This document shows, in pieces, positions 53,271 to 63,502 of a DNA stretch of 64,000 bases. Where the stretch lies: the NCBI RefSeq assembly GCF_040675855.1, contig NZ_JBEGIK010000001.1:3472001-3536000 (forward strand), read 5' to 3'. The stretch is from Microbacterium sp. LWH3-1.2 (GTDB lineage Bacteria; Actinomycetota; Actinomycetes; Actinomycetales; Microbacteriaceae). The translations under genes and the position numbers were made by a program. A model generated the notes under the pieces. That model was not told the DNA's origin, searched no databases, and was given only the letters and a program-made list of their open reading frames with translations. Position 1 is the first letter of the stretch. Every line of letters begins with the position of its first letter.

Positions 53271-53960
53271 GTGAGCACCCTCACCCCCAACCGCGCCGAG
53301 GCGGTCGCGGCACTCGCCGACCCGCAGCGCCGCGAGCTGTACCGCCTCGCGGCCGAGCGGCCGATCGGCCGCGCCGAGGCCGCGGACGCGCTCGGAATGC
53401 CGCGGAGCACGGCAGCGGTGAACCTCGATCGATTGGCGGATGCCGGACTCCTGACGGTCTCGTACGAGCGGCGTTCGGGTCGCACAGGGCCCGGCGCCGG
53501 CCGCCCGGCGAAGCTCTACCGAGCAGCCGACGCCGAGCTCGCCGCCACCATCCCGGAGCGGCACTACGAACTGGCGGGCGAATTGCTCGCCGCCGCGGCG
53601 GAGAAGGCCGACGAGCGCGGGGTGCCGGTGCGAGACGCACTCGACACCGAGGCCTTCACCGCGGGCGCAGCGATCGGCGCCCGATGCGCCGATCTCGAGG
53701 AGGCCCTCACGCTGTGCGGCTACGCGCCCCGCGCGAAGCACGCGGTCGCCCCGGACAGCGCAGGGGACGCGGCATCCGTGGATCTCGTGCTCGAGAACTG
53801 CCCCTTCCACACCCTCGCCACCCGGCACACCGCCCTCATCTGCGGAGCGAACCTGGAGCTCGTGAAGGGGCTCGCGACCGCGACCGACGACGCGCGGACG
53901 CCCGTTCTCGCGCCCGCGGCGGGCGGCTGCTGCGTCGAGATCCGCCAGAGCGGCGGTTGA
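53271..53960 (+). CDS. SufR-like iron-sulphur HTH regulator
   Basis: A 229-residue protein. The N-terminal ArsR-type winged helix (R-R-E-L-Y-R-L-A-A-E, then P-R-S-T-A-A-V-N-L-D-R-L) is followed by a domain ending in E-N-C-P-F-H-T-L-A, then L-I-C-G-A-N and G-G-C-C-V-E-I. Those cysteines (one in N-C-P-F-H, one in I-C-G, two in G-C-C-V) match the cluster-binding set of SufR-type repressors. It may sense iron-sulphur or redox state and control the divergent reductase-folP2-ribD-like operon. A TTGTCA hexamer at 53235 is a possible -35. Confidence 0.85.
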   Translation: MSTLTPNRAEAVAALADPQRRELYRLAAERPIGRAEAADALGMPRSTAAVNLDRLADAGLLTVSYERRSGRTGPGAGRPAKLYRAADAELAATIPERHYELAGELLAAAAEKADERGVPVRDALDTEAFTAGAAIGARCADLEEALTLCGYAPRAKHAVAPDSAGDAASVDLVLENCPFHTLATRHTALICGANLELVKGLATATDDARTPVLAPAAGGCCVEIRQSGG

Positions 53961-54023
53961 CGGATTCCGGCAGAGTCGCCCGATATCCAGGCACCGCATC
54001 GATTCCGCCGACATAATGGGCGC

Positions 54024-54716
54024 ATGACCGCACCGCGCATCCTCGTCGTGGACGACGAACCGAACATTCGCGACCTGCTGATCACGAGCCTGCGATTCGC
54101 CGGATTCCAGGTGCGCGCCGTCTCCAACGGCGCCCAGACGATCTCGGCGGTGCTCGAGGAGGAGCCGGACCTCATCATCCTCGACGTGATGCTGCCCGAC
54201 ATGAACGGCTTCAGTGTCACCAAGCGCCTCCGCGGCGCCGGCTATACCGCCCCCATCCTGTTCCTCACCGCGAAGGACGAGACCGAAGACAAGATCACCG
54301 GACTCAACGCCGGCGGCGACGACTACGTCACCAAGCCCTTCAGCCTCGACGAGATCGTCGCCCGCATCCAGGCGATCCTGCGCCGCACGATGCAGGCCGA
54401 CGAGGAGTCGATGATCCGTGCCGGCGAGATCACGATGGACCAGGACACCCACGACGTGCAGGTGGGCGACGCGTCCATCGACCTCAGCCCCACCGAGTTC
54501 AAGCTCCTGCGCTACCTCATGCTCAACCCCAACCGCGTGCTGTCGAAGGCTCAGATCCTCGACCACGTGTGGGAGTACGACTTCAACGGCGACGCCGGCA
54601 TCGTCGAGAGCTACATCTCCTACCTGCGTCGCAAGATCGACCCGCACTCGTCCGAGCCGCTCATCCAGACCAAGCGCGGCTTCGGCTACATGCTGAAGGC
54701 CGGCAAGACGGCATAA
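54024..54716 (+). CDS. OmpR-family response regulator
   Basis: A 230-residue regulator. The receiver opens I-L-V-V-D-D-E-P-N-I-R and has I-L-D-V-M-L-P-D-M-N-G with the phosphorylated Asp; the winged-helix part has P-T-E-F-K-L-L-R-Y and R-G-F-G-Y. The histidine kinase follows after 25 bases. The pair looks like the TcrXY/TcsA-type systems of actinobacteria but the target genes are unknown. Confidence 0.95.
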   Translation: MTAPRILVVDDEPNIRDLLITSLRFAGFQVRAVSNGAQTISAVLEEEPDLIILDVMLPDMNGFSVTKRLRGAGYTAPILFLTAKDETEDKITGLNAGGDDYVTKPFSLDEIVARIQAILRRTMQADEESMIRAGEITMDQDTHDVQVGDASIDLSPTEFKLLRYLMLNPNRVLSKAQILDHVWEYDFNGDAGIVESYISYLRRKIDPHSSEPLIQTKRGFGYMLKAGKTA

Positions 54717-54741
54717 CGCGGGAGCGAACGAGGGGGACGAT

Positions 54742-56496
54742 CTGGCGCACAAGCCCGACGCGATCACCCGGTGGTGGCGCGGCACGAGTCTGCGCGCGAA
54801 GGTCACCGGGGTCACCGTCGCGCTCCTCGGGATCGGGCTCATCGCCGCCGGCGTCGGCACCGCGCTGTTTCTGCGCAACTCGCTGATCGACGGCGTCGAG
54901 ACCCAGCTCATCGCACTCGGACGCCAGGAGGCCGCCGCACCGTTGCTCGAGTTCTCGTCCGTCGACGGACGCCTCGAGGTGGAGGAGAAGGAGGGCACCG
55001 CCGGGGCCGACTACTTCGTCGCCGTCTACGAGCCCACCCAGAAGGAGGACAACCTCCTCGCACTCGTCGGTGGTCGGGGCGGCCCCTCCCCCGACGTGCC
55101 CACCACGCTGACCCCCGAGCGGGCGGTGACGGAGGAGCTGCAGATCCAGCAGCTCCTGTCGGAGGACGGCGAGGCGGAGTTCCTCGCCACGGTGTCGAAC
55201 CAGCAGTCCGAAGACACCGGCATCCTCTACCCCCAGATGGTGGCCGTGCCGCTGGCCCCGGTCAACCGCACGATCGCGCAGTACATCGGCATCTATTCGA
55301 TCCTCGCGCTCGTGGTGCTCATCGCCGGCGCGGTGGCGACCCGCTTCCTCGTCACGCTGACGTTCCGCAGCCTCGGGCAGGTCGAGTCCACCGCCGACGC
55401 CATCGCGGCCGGCGACTTCAGCCTGCGCATGACCGACATCGAGCCGACGACGACAGAGGTCGGCCGCCTCAAGACCGCCATCAACGCGATGCTCGACCGC
55501 GTCGACGCGGCCCTCTCGCAGCGCGATTCGACCGTGCGCCAGATGCGCCGGTTCGTCGGCGACGCGAGCCACGAGCTGCGCACGCCCCTCGTGACCGTGC
55601 GCGGGTACGCCGAGCTGTACCGCATGGGCGCGATCCGCGGCGACGAGGACGTGGCGCAGTCCATGGAGCGCATCGAGAAGGAGGCGATCCGCATGGGCGT
55701 CCTCGTCGAGGACCTGCTCGCGCTCGCCCGGCTCGACGAGCGCCGCGATGTCGTCATCGGGCCCGTCGACCTGCGTCCCATCGCGCGGGACGCGGCCCTC
55801 GATGTGCGCGCCGCCTCGCCGATGCGCGCGGTCGCCGTCATCGACACCACGAACGACGAGCCCGCGCCGGAGCCCGAAGAAGTAGCATCAGAGCCGCCCG
55901 AGACGAAGCGCCGCGGGGGCGCGCCGTCGGCGAGGTCCCGAGCCGGTGCGACGCTGTCGCTGCTGCGCCGCCGACCGAAACCCGTGTCCGCGGCGGGGGC
56001 CGCGAGCGCCGTGCTCCCGCCGATCCTTCCCGACGCGGAGCCGCAGCCTTCCGCAGACAGCCTCCCGCCGGTCGTGCTCGGCGACGAGAACCGCATCCGC
56101 CAGGTCGTCACGAACCTGCTCGGCAACGCGCGGCGCTATTCGTCGGAGGACTCCCCCGTCGAACTGCGCGTCGGCGTCGATGTGCGCGATCGCTCGGGAT
56201 GGATCGAGGTGATCGACCACGGGGAAGGCGTCCCCGACCAGATCAAGGACAAGATCTTCCAGCGCTTCTGGCGGGCCGACACGTCGCGCACGCGCGACAC
56301 CGGCGGGTCGGGACTGGGCCTGTCGATCGTGGCCTCGATCGTCGAGGCGCTGCACGGATCCGTCGGCGTCGTCGACACGCCGGGCGGCGGTGCGACCTTC
56401 CGTGTGGCGTTCCCGCTCGCCGACGCCCGCGACTCCGCCGAGCACCTCGACCTGGAGACCCGGCCGATGGCGCGGCTCACCGACCTGGCGGAGTGA
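54742..56496 (+). CDS. membrane sensor histidine kinase
   Basis: A 584-residue kinase that appears to start at CTG 54742. The frame has no ATG, GTG or TTG before residue 67 (54940), and AGGGGG lies directly before the CTG; starting later would lose the first membrane helix. Layout: helix (T-V-A-L-L-G-I-G-L-I-A-A-G), extracytoplasmic domain, helix (I-L-A-L-V-V-L-I-A-G-A-V), HAMP, H box D-A-S-H-E-L-R-T-P, then a ~95-residue Pro/Ala/Glu-rich insertion, and N-L-L-G-N-A-R-R-Y / G-S-G-L-G-L-S-I-V. The insertion between H and N boxes is unusual. Confidence 0.9.
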   Translation: MAHKPDAITRWWRGTSLRAKVTGVTVALLGIGLIAAGVGTALFLRNSLIDGVETQLIALGRQEAAAPLLEFSSVDGRLEVEEKEGTAGADYFVAVYEPTQKEDNLLALVGGRGGPSPDVPTTLTPERAVTEELQIQQLLSEDGEAEFLATVSNQQSEDTGILYPQMVAVPLAPVNRTIAQYIGIYSILALVVLIAGAVATRFLVTLTFRSLGQVESTADAIAAGDFSLRMTDIEPTTTEVGRLKTAINAMLDRVDAALSQRDSTVRQMRRFVGDASHELRTPLVTVRGYAELYRMGAIRGDEDVAQSMERIEKEAIRMGVLVEDLLALARLDERRDVVIGPVDLRPIARDAALDVRAASPMRAVAVIDTTNDEPAPEPEEVASEPPETKRRGGAPSARSRAGATLSLLRRRPKPVSAAGAASAVLPPILPDAEPQPSADSLPPVVLGDENRIRQVVTNLLGNARRYSSEDSPVELRVGVDVRDRSGWIEVIDHGEGVPDQIKDKIFQRFWRADTSRTRDTGGSGLGLSIVASIVEALHGSVGVVDTPGGGATFRVAFPLADARDSAEHLDLETRPMARLTDLAE

Positions 56497-56637
56497 GCGC
56501 TTCCTCCCCAGCCGCCGCTCGCCCCGCATCATGCACAACGGACGACGGATGCCACGACCCCGCCCCGTCGGACGCCTAGCGTGGCTTCACCGCGGGTTTC
56601 GGCATCCGGCCGCCGCACGTCTGATCAGGAGCCCCGA

Positions 56638-56925
56638 ATGGCCGTCTTCACCGTCGACAGCGACACCATCCTCACCTCCACCGCCACGGTGCGCGGCACG
56701 ATCGACCGGCTGCAGGCCGAGTCGAACGCGATGCTCACGCAGCTCACACAGCTGCAGTCGTCGTGGACCGGCTCGGCATCGGCCGCTTTCGCGGGCGTGG
56801 TCGAGCAGTGGCGCGCGACGCAGCGTCAGGTCGAGGAATCCCTGGCGAACATCAACGCCTCGCTCGCGGCGGCCGGCCGCCAGTACGCCGACACGGAGGT
56901 CGCCACCACGAGCCTGTTCCGCTGA
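56638..56925 (+). CDS. WXG100-family protein (type VII substrate type)
   Basis: A 95-residue helical hairpin with W-T-G at the turn (S-S-W-T-G-S-A-S). This matches EsxA/WXG100 proteins exported by type VII systems. No type VII core gene is nearby, so it may be an orphan secreted by a system elsewhere. ATG 56638 is chosen for the conserved length of about 95-100 residues; upstream in-frame codons lack a ribosome site. Confidence 0.9.
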   Translation: MAVFTVDSDTILTSTATVRGTIDRLQAESNAMLTQLTQLQSSWTGSASAAFAGVVEQWRATQRQVEESLANINASLAAAGRQYADTEVATTSLFR

Positions 56926-56940
56926 CTCCCCCGGGACGGC

Positions 56941-56972
56941 AGAACGGCCCCTCCGCAAGGAGGGGCCGTTCT
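56941..56972. terminator. bidirectional terminator
   Basis: Fourteen-base arms around GCAA, between the convergent WXG100 and groEL genes. Confidence 0.85.
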
Positions 56973-57005
56973 GTGGAACGCGTTACGCGGTCGTGGAGTT
57001 CTGGA

Positions 57006-58661
<1,656 letters not shown>

Positions 58662-58688
58662 TTAGCACTCAACAAACGTGAGTGCTAA
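58662..58688 (-). promoter_or_regulatory. CIRCE element
   Basis: TTAGCACTC-N9-GAGTGCTAA, a perfect match to the HrcA operator, centred about 50 bases before the groEL start. Confidence 0.95.
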
Positions 58689-58691
58689 ATC

Positions 58692-58720
58692 ATTCTGGCA
58701 CTCGACCCTATCGAGTGCAA
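58692..58720 (-). promoter_or_regulatory. groEL promoter with second CIRCE-like repeat
   Basis: On the minus strand TTGCAC (58720-58715), 17 bases, CAGAAT (58697-58692). The promoter also holds GCACTC-GACCCTATC-GAGTGC (58698-58718), which keeps the CIRCE core and its N9 spacing but not the outer TTA/TAA bases. HrcA may bind both sites. Confidence 0.75.
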
Positions 58721-58748
58721 GCCGCCGAGACGGATGCGGAAACACCAA

Positions 58749-58778
58749 GAGACGGGACGCCTTTCGGCATCCCGTCTC
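58749..58778 (-). terminator. hairpin terminator after cspA
   Basis: GAGACGGGA (58749-58757) pairs with TCCCGTCTC (58770-58778), 37 bases beyond the cspA stop. Confidence 0.75.
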
Positions 58779-58814
58779 CGGTGTCGGTTCAGCGCAGGGC
58801 GCTGAGCCGGACGT

Positions 58815-59015
58815 TCAGACGACGCGCACGGACTCGGCCTGGGGCCCTTTCTGGCCGGAGCCGACCGTGAACTCCACGGTCTGCCCCTCCTCCAGCACGC
58901 GGAAGCCCGACATGTCGATGTTCGAGTAATGGACGAAGACGTCCTGGCCATCGGCGACGGTGATGAAGCCGAATCCCTTCTCGGCGTTGAACCATTTCAC
59001 GGTGCCCTGGGTCAT
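58815..59015 (-). CDS. cspA: cold-shock protein CspA
   Basis: A 66-residue cold-shock domain with RNP1 K-G-F-G-F-I-T and RNP2 V-F-V-H-Y-S. ATG 59015 follows CAGGAGATACGC. It is a single-gene unit, read away from the DNA at 59016-59145. Compare the longer form at 43352-43735. Confidence 0.95.
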   Translation of the reverse strand: MTQGTVKWFNAEKGFGFITVADGQDVFVHYSNIDMSGFRVLEEGQTVEFTVGSGQKGPQAESVRVV

Positions 59016-59145
59016 GCGTATCTCCTGTTGCCGGCGGTGCAGGGCTTCATCGTATGCAGGCGAAATCGCGGCATCCGGCCGTTTCGTCACTTGTTGACAT
59101 GCAGGCACACAAGTGTTTACCGGCGCGAAACACGCCAGAGGGGGG

Positions 59146-59715
59146 TCAGGGCGTAGGAGCCGGCGTCTGCCCCGCCGCCGTGCGGTCGAGGCCGATCACG
59201 ACCGTGAGCTGGGGCACGCCCTCCGTGGTCGCCGGGTACGCCTCGCTCTGCTCGATCTCCGCGCCGCCGATGACTCCTGCCAGGCCCGCGGCAGCAGCCT
59301 GATCGGCGGGATCGACATAGAAGACCGTGGTCGTCGGGAAGTCCTGCGAGCCCGCCTCGCCCGCCGTGACCTTGTCGTCCGTCCAGCCCGCACCCACGAC
59401 GACGTCCTTCATCTGCGTCGCGAGTCCCTGCTCGGGGGTCGCGTTGAGGATCATGACGTCGTAGTTCACGTCGATCACCGGAGTCACCTCGGGGACCGGC
59501 TCGACGGTCGGGGTGGGCGTGGGGACCAGCTCGATGCGGCCGGACGCCAGCAGGGTGCCGAAGATGCCGACGACGATGAGCACGACCGTCGCCAGCGCCG
59601 CCCACAGCAGCACGACCCATCCACGCATGCGCGGATTCTCGGCCCGGTGGGCGCCGACGCGGTCCGTCTCCGGCACATCGTCGAAACGATCCCGGGGAAA
59701 GCTGGTGGTCGGCAC
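59146..59715 (-). CDS. LytR C-terminal domain membrane protein
   Basis: A 189-residue protein with one membrane helix ([19 protein letters not shown]), a Pro/Thr/Val linker and a LytR_C domain ([13 protein letters not shown] and [13 protein letters not shown]). LytR_C domains occur at the surface in cell-wall proteins; its role here is unknown. The DUF3263 gene lies upstream on the same strand, with a 68-base gap. Confidence 0.88.
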   Translation of the reverse strand: MPTTSFPRDRFDDVPETDRVGAHRAENPRMRGWVVLLWAALATVVLIVVGIFGTLLASGRIELVPTPTPTVEPVPEVTPVIDVNYDVMILNATPEQGLATQMKDVVVGAGWTDDKVTAGEAGSQDFPTTTVFYVDPADQAAAAGLAGVIGGAEIEQSEAYPATTEGVPQLTVVIGLDRTAAGQTPAPTP

Positions 59716-59783
59716 CCGTCGATGCTACCGGTCGAAGCCTGAGCGTCCCGCGCGGGCGGACCCGCGTGGCGTGGAGCGGCAGG

Positions 59784-60032
59784 TCAGCGCGCGTCGGCGG
59801 CGCGCCCCGCGCCCTGGTGCAGACGCGCCTCGCGCAGCCGGCGCAGCCGCTTCACGAGCATGGGGTCGTGCTCCTGCGCGTCGGTCGTGTCGATGAGACG
59901 GCCGAGCAGCTGGTAGTACCGCGCCGGCGACAGCCCGAGGTCGGAGCGGATCGCCTCCTCCTTGGCCCCCGCGTGCCGGCGCCACTCGGCCTCGAAATCG
60001 AGGATGGCGCGGTCGCGGTCGGTCAGAGGCAC
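59784..60032 (-). CDS. DUF3263 protein
   Basis: An 82-residue helical protein: L-T-D-R-D-R-A-I-L-D-F-E-A-E-W-R-R, then L-G-L-S-P-A-R-Y-Y-Q-L-L. This is the actinobacterial DUF3263 family, which has a helix-turn-helix look and no known function. ATG 60032 lies ten bases after the stop of the DUF2332 gene, so the three minus-strand genes may be one unit. Confidence 0.9.
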   Translation of the reverse strand: MPLTDRDRAILDFEAEWRRHAGAKEEAIRSDLGLSPARYYQLLGRLIDTTDAQEHDPMLVKRLRRLREARLHQGAGRAADAR

Positions 60033-60041
60033 CCCTCCACG

Positions 60042-61082
60042 CTAGCCCGCGGCATCCGTTCCTGGAGTGCGCCACGCGCGCCAATGCACGAACGAGCCGA
60101 GCGGGTCCACCGCGGCGAGCGCCGCGCCGTCGCGTCCGAGCACGAAACCACCCCACGACGCTGCGTCGACGGGCGGATGCCACCGCTCGTGCAGCGCCGG
60201 CGGGTCGATGGTGATCCACACCGCGTCGACGGTGAGCAGGGTGTCGAGAAGGCGTTCACGGCCCGCGTGCGGGATGTGCGGCAGCACGCCCGGCGTCGTG
60301 ACGACGAGGGTCGCACCGGCCGGCGCGCGCGCGGCGGCGGCGCGCAGCACGTCCGGGTCGGACGCGTCGCCGGCCAGCAGCGTCGGCGGATCCGCCGACG
60401 CGATGTCGAGGGCGGCCGAGATCCGCTCTGCGCGCCCGGTCTCGCCCGGCCACACGAGGCTCGTGAGGAATCTGCGGTCGGCCGCGTCCGCGGCATCCAG
60501 CGGCTCGAGGTCGATTCCGCCGCGCCACACCACGTGGGGCAGCCGCAGCTTCGGCCCGCCGGTGACCTCGCAGTCCAGCACCACCGTCGAGGTGCCGTCG
60601 TCAGGGTCGAGCGCTACGACGCGGCCGCTCTCCCGGTAGCGGTACGAATAGCGGTCGGGGTACAGACACAGCCCGGCGCTCGCCCCGAGCTCGAGCAGCG
60701 CGATCGGCCCGTCGATCGTGGCGAGGGCGGGGAGCAGAGCCGCGCACCTCTGCGGCTCGTTGGTCTGGAGGCGACGGACGGATGCTGCGGCCACGACCTC
60801 GTCGGCATGCTCGCGCAGCCACTCTGCCCACGCCGGGAACGCGTCCTCGGGTGCGCCGAGCATGCGGGTGACCGCGAACACGAGGGGCGGCTGCCGGCGC
60901 GTCGCCGGGATGCGCGCGAGCAGCGCGGCGAGCAGCGCATCGGCCGCGACCCCGTCCGCCCACTCGGCGTAGAGCGCGGAGCGATCGGGCGCCTCGTCGC
61001 GCGCGAAGCGGGCGTACCGCTCGACGACCGCGTCGGTCTCGTCGCCATCGGTCCCATCCGCCACCCCGCCATCCTCGCGCAT
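60042..61082 (-). CDS. DUF2332 protein
   Basis: A 346-residue protein: E-R-Y-A-R-F-A-R-D-E-A opening, T-N-E-P-Q-R-C-A-A-L-L, and L-L-E-L-G-A-S-A-G-L-C-L, a loop like that of methyltransferases, followed by Y-R-E-S-G and W-R-G-G-I-D. This is the DUF2332 family, probably SAM-dependent methyltransferase-like, with unknown substrate. ATG 61082 is chosen at the family start. Confidence 0.88.
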   Translation of the reverse strand: MREDGGVADGTDGDETDAVVERYARFARDEAPDRSALYAEWADGVAADALLAALLARIPATRRQPPLVFAVTRMLGAPEDAFPAWAEWLREHADEVVAAASVRRLQTNEPQRCAALLPALATIDGPIALLELGASAGLCLYPDRYSYRYRESGRVVALDPDDGTSTVVLDCEVTGGPKLRLPHVVWRGGIDLEPLDAADAADRRFLTSLVWPGETGRAERISAALDIASADPPTLLAGDASDPDVLRAAAARAPAGATLVVTTPGVLPHIPHAGRERLLDTLLTVDAVWITIDPPALHERWHPPVDAASWGGFVLGRDGAALAAVDPLGSFVHWRAWRTPGTDAAG

Positions 61083-61154
61083 GGCCGGGCGCCCCACCGC
61101 GCGTGCCGCTGAGGTTGAATGGAGGGTGCCGCACGCTGCGGACGAGGAGGAACG

Positions 61155-61571
61155 ATGACCTACGCCGTCGACAAGAGCGACGCCCAGTGGCGCGAAGACC
61201 TGACGCCCGACCAGTACGCCGTCCTGCGACAGGCGGGCACCGAGCGGCCCTGGACCGGCGAGCTGCTCGACGAGAGCCGTGCCGGCCTGTACACCTGTGC
61301 GGCGTGCGGCGCCGAGCTGTTCCAGAGCGGCACGAAGTTCGACTCGCACTGCGGCTGGCCGAGCTTCTACGAATCGATCCGCCCGGAGGCGGTCGAGCTC
61401 ATCGAAGACAACAGCCACGGCATGGTGCGCACCGAGGTGCGGTGCGCGAACTGCGGCTCGCACCTCGGCCACGTGTTCCCCGATGGCTTCGGCACGCCGA
61501 CCGGCGACCGCTACTGCATGAACTCGATCTCGCTGCAGTTCACGCCGGGCGACGAGGCGGGAGCGGGGTGA
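61155..61571 (+). CDS. msrB: methionine sulfoxide reductase B
   Basis: A 138-residue MsrB. Zinc pairs C-A-A-C and C-A-N-C are present and the catalytic Cys is in R-Y-C-M-N-S-I-S-L-Q-F. It reduces the R form of methionine sulfoxide. ATG 61155 follows GAGGAGGAACG. Its stop shares a base with the next gene start. Confidence 0.96.
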   Translation: MTYAVDKSDAQWREDLTPDQYAVLRQAGTERPWTGELLDESRAGLYTCAACGAELFQSGTKFDSHCGWPSFYESIRPEAVELIEDNSHGMVRTEVRCANCGSHLGHVFPDGFGTPTGDRYCMNSISLQFTPGDEAGAG

Positions 61572-62113
61572 TGTCCGGCGCGCTCGACGCCGCGCTGGCA
61601 CGACGGTCGTGGTCGAAGGTCACCGACGAGGCGCCGACGCACGAGGAGCTCCTCGACTTCGTCGCCGCCGCAGGTCGGGTCGCCGACCACAAGTCGCTGC
61701 ACCCGTGGCGGCTCATCGAGCTGCGCGGCGCGGATCGCCAGCGTCTGGGCAGGGCTATCAACAAGGCCGAGGGCGAAAAGGGCACGTCGTCGAAGCCGAT
61801 GCGCGCGCCGCTGCTCGTCGCGGTGGTGGCGAGCTACAGCAAGACGCACAAGGTGCCGCGGTGGGAGCAGGAGGCCGTCGCCTCCGGCGTCGCGCACGTG
61901 CTGAGTCTGGTGCTCGACGAGGCCGGCTGGGGCGTCTTCTGGCGCACCGGCGACTACACGCGATCCAAGGCCGTCGCAAAGGCTCACGGCCTCAAGAAGA
62001 ACGAGGAGCTCCTCGGCTGGCTCTACGTCGGCGGCAAGCCGAAGCGCTCGCGTCCGACGCGCCGTAAGGGGGTCGACGCGACGCGCTTCGTCGGCCGCAT
62101 GCCGAAGGGCTGA
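61571..62113 (+). CDS. nitroreductase-family protein
   Basis: A 180-residue FMN-dependent nitroreductase-like protein (A-R-R-S-W-S-K-V-T at the start, then H-P-W-R-L-I-E-L and G-V-A-H-V-L-S-L-V-L-D-E-A-G-W-G). It is coupled to msrB by overlap, a pair often seen in Microbacteriaceae. The substrate is unknown. Confidence 0.88.
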   Translation: MSGALDAALARRSWSKVTDEAPTHEELLDFVAAAGRVADHKSLHPWRLIELRGADRQRLGRAINKAEGEKGTSSKPMRAPLLVAVVASYSKTHKVPRWEQEAVASGVAHVLSLVLDEAGWGVFWRTGDYTRSKAVAKAHGLKKNEELLGWLYVGGKPKRSRPTRRKGVDATRFVGRMPKG

Positions 62114-62134
62114 CACGCCGGCCGCGACCCGGCC

Positions 62135-63034
62135 TCAGCAGAAGCCGGAGATCCCGTTCCACGCGGGGTGGTCCCCGGCGACGCCCTCGCGCAGCACCGT
62201 GGCCTCGATCAGACCGTACGGGCGATCGGCGGCGTAGAAGACCTCATTGGGGTTGTCGAGTCCGAACGGCGTGAGGTCCACCGCGAAATGGTGCAGGTTG
62301 GGCATCGAGAACCGGATCTCGTCGATCTCGGTGCGCTCCTCGAGCACGCGCCGGCCCATCTCGTACAGGGTCTGCTGCAGGGCCAGCGAGTGGGTCTCGG
62401 CGAACGCCACGAGCATCAGCCGCCGCACGTCGGCGAACGCCTCGTCGAAGTCGACATCGAGTCTGCGGTAGCGCCATCGTGCGGTGACCGAGGTCGCGAG
62501 GATGCGGTCGTCCGTCTCGGCGAGCGTCGTGTAGCGGTCGCGGACGAATCCGTGGAACTCGGAGCCCGCGGACTTGAGAACCGCCAGGTCGCGCAGCCCC
62601 GAGATGACGGTGGCCTCGGCTCCGAAGAACGTGACCACGGCCGTGCGGATCTCGGTTCCGCCGCGGACGAAAGAGTGGTCGTGCCCTTCGCCGTCGACGG
62701 GGATGCGGTTCCAGGTGTACTGGTCGGCCTCCCAGCGTCCGCCCGTGACCCACGCGAACTCGCCGGTGAAATGCCGCCCCAGCCGTAGCAGGAAGTCCTC
62801 CGGCGTGCCGACCCCGTCGCGCGCGAAGGCGAACACCGTGTTCTTCTGGGTGTCGGTCGCGACGATGCGGGCGTTGTCGCCCTCGGTGTGGGCCGCCGTG
62901 AAATCCCCGCGCAGCTGCGAGGTCACGTCGAGGTCGGTGACCCTGTGCCTCGAACCGTCCCGGTCGATCCGGACGAGCCGCACCTCGGCCTTGCCGTACT
63001 GGTTCGCGCCGAGCACGATGCCGGGCTCGGTCAT
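62135..63034 (-). CDS. pucL: urate oxidase
   Basis: A 299-residue uricase: L-G-A-N-Q-Y-G-K-A-E-V-R at the N-terminus (with the catalytic Lys/Thr region), D-T-Q-K-N-T-V-F-A and the C-terminal P-N-L-H-H-F. It oxidises urate to 5-hydroxyisourate. Its start follows the uraH stop by one base. The first half-domain and second T-fold are both complete. Confidence 0.95.
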   Translation of the reverse strand: MTEPGIVLGANQYGKAEVRLVRIDRDGSRHRVTDLDVTSQLRGDFTAAHTEGDNARIVATDTQKNTVFAFARDGVGTPEDFLLRLGRHFTGEFAWVTGGRWEADQYTWNRIPVDGEGHDHSFVRGGTEIRTAVVTFFGAEATVISGLRDLAVLKSAGSEFHGFVRDRYTTLAETDDRILATSVTARWRYRRLDVDFDEAFADVRRLMLVAFAETHSLALQQTLYEMGRRVLEERTEIDEIRFSMPNLHHFAVDLTPFGLDNPNEVFYAADRPYGLIEATVLREGVAGDHPAWNGISGFC

Positions 63035-63035
63035 G

Positions 63036-63362
63036 TCAGTTGCCCCGGTAGGTGGAGTACGAGAACGGACTGAGCAGCAGCGGCACGTGGTGGTGCTCCC
63101 CGCCGTCGGCGACCGCGAAAACGATCGACACCACCGGGTAGAACGTGTCCCGTCCCGTGGCGGCGAAGTACTCGCCGGTCGCGAACGTGAGCCGGAACGT
63201 TCCGGCGTCGAGCCGCTCGGGGCCGAGATCGGCGATCCGGCCCGCCTCGTCGGTGACACCGGACGCCACCTCGACGCCGGCCGCCGTGGCGAGCACCACG
63301 CCGACGCCACGCGCAGGGCCTCCGAGCGCAGCATCCAGCACGTGCGTCGTGATCTGGCTCAT
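63036..63362 (-). CDS. uraH: 5-hydroxyisourate hydrolase
   Basis: A 108-residue transthyretin-like protein. T-H-V-L-D-A-A-L-G-G and the C-terminal Y-S-T-Y-R-G-N match the family signature Y-R-G-S. It hydrolyses hydroxyisourate to OHCU, the step after uricase. Its ATG overlaps the stop of the uraD remnant by four bases, showing that the original operon was uraD-uraH-pucL. Confidence 0.95.
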   Translation of the reverse strand: MSQITTHVLDAALGGPARGVGVVLATAAGVEVASGVTDEAGRIADLGPERLDAGTFRLTFATGEYFAATGRDTFYPVVSIVFAVADGGEHHHVPLLLSPFSYSTYRGN

Positions 63363-63492
63363 GAACCGATGTTCCCTTCCCGTCGGAGGAGGGCGATCCG
63401 GCGCAGCTGCTCCGCACGACCGGGATCTCCTGCTCCCCAGTGTGGGCCAGACGGGCGTTCAGCGCATCGAGGATCTCGTCGGCGCTGCACGC
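63359..63492 (-). pseudogene. uraD: OHCU decarboxylase remnant
   Basis: Upstream of uraH the minus strand encodes the end of an OHCU decarboxylase in two frames: A-D-E-I-L-D-A-L-N-A-R-L in one, then G-R-A-E-Q-L-R-R-I-A-L-L-R-R in the next, stopping at 63359. One shift joins them, and everything before about 63492 is missing because the peroxiredoxin gene ends at 63503. So the third urate enzyme is lost here, unless another copy exists elsewhere. Confidence 0.7.
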
Positions 63493-63502
63493 GCCGGCGG
63501 AC

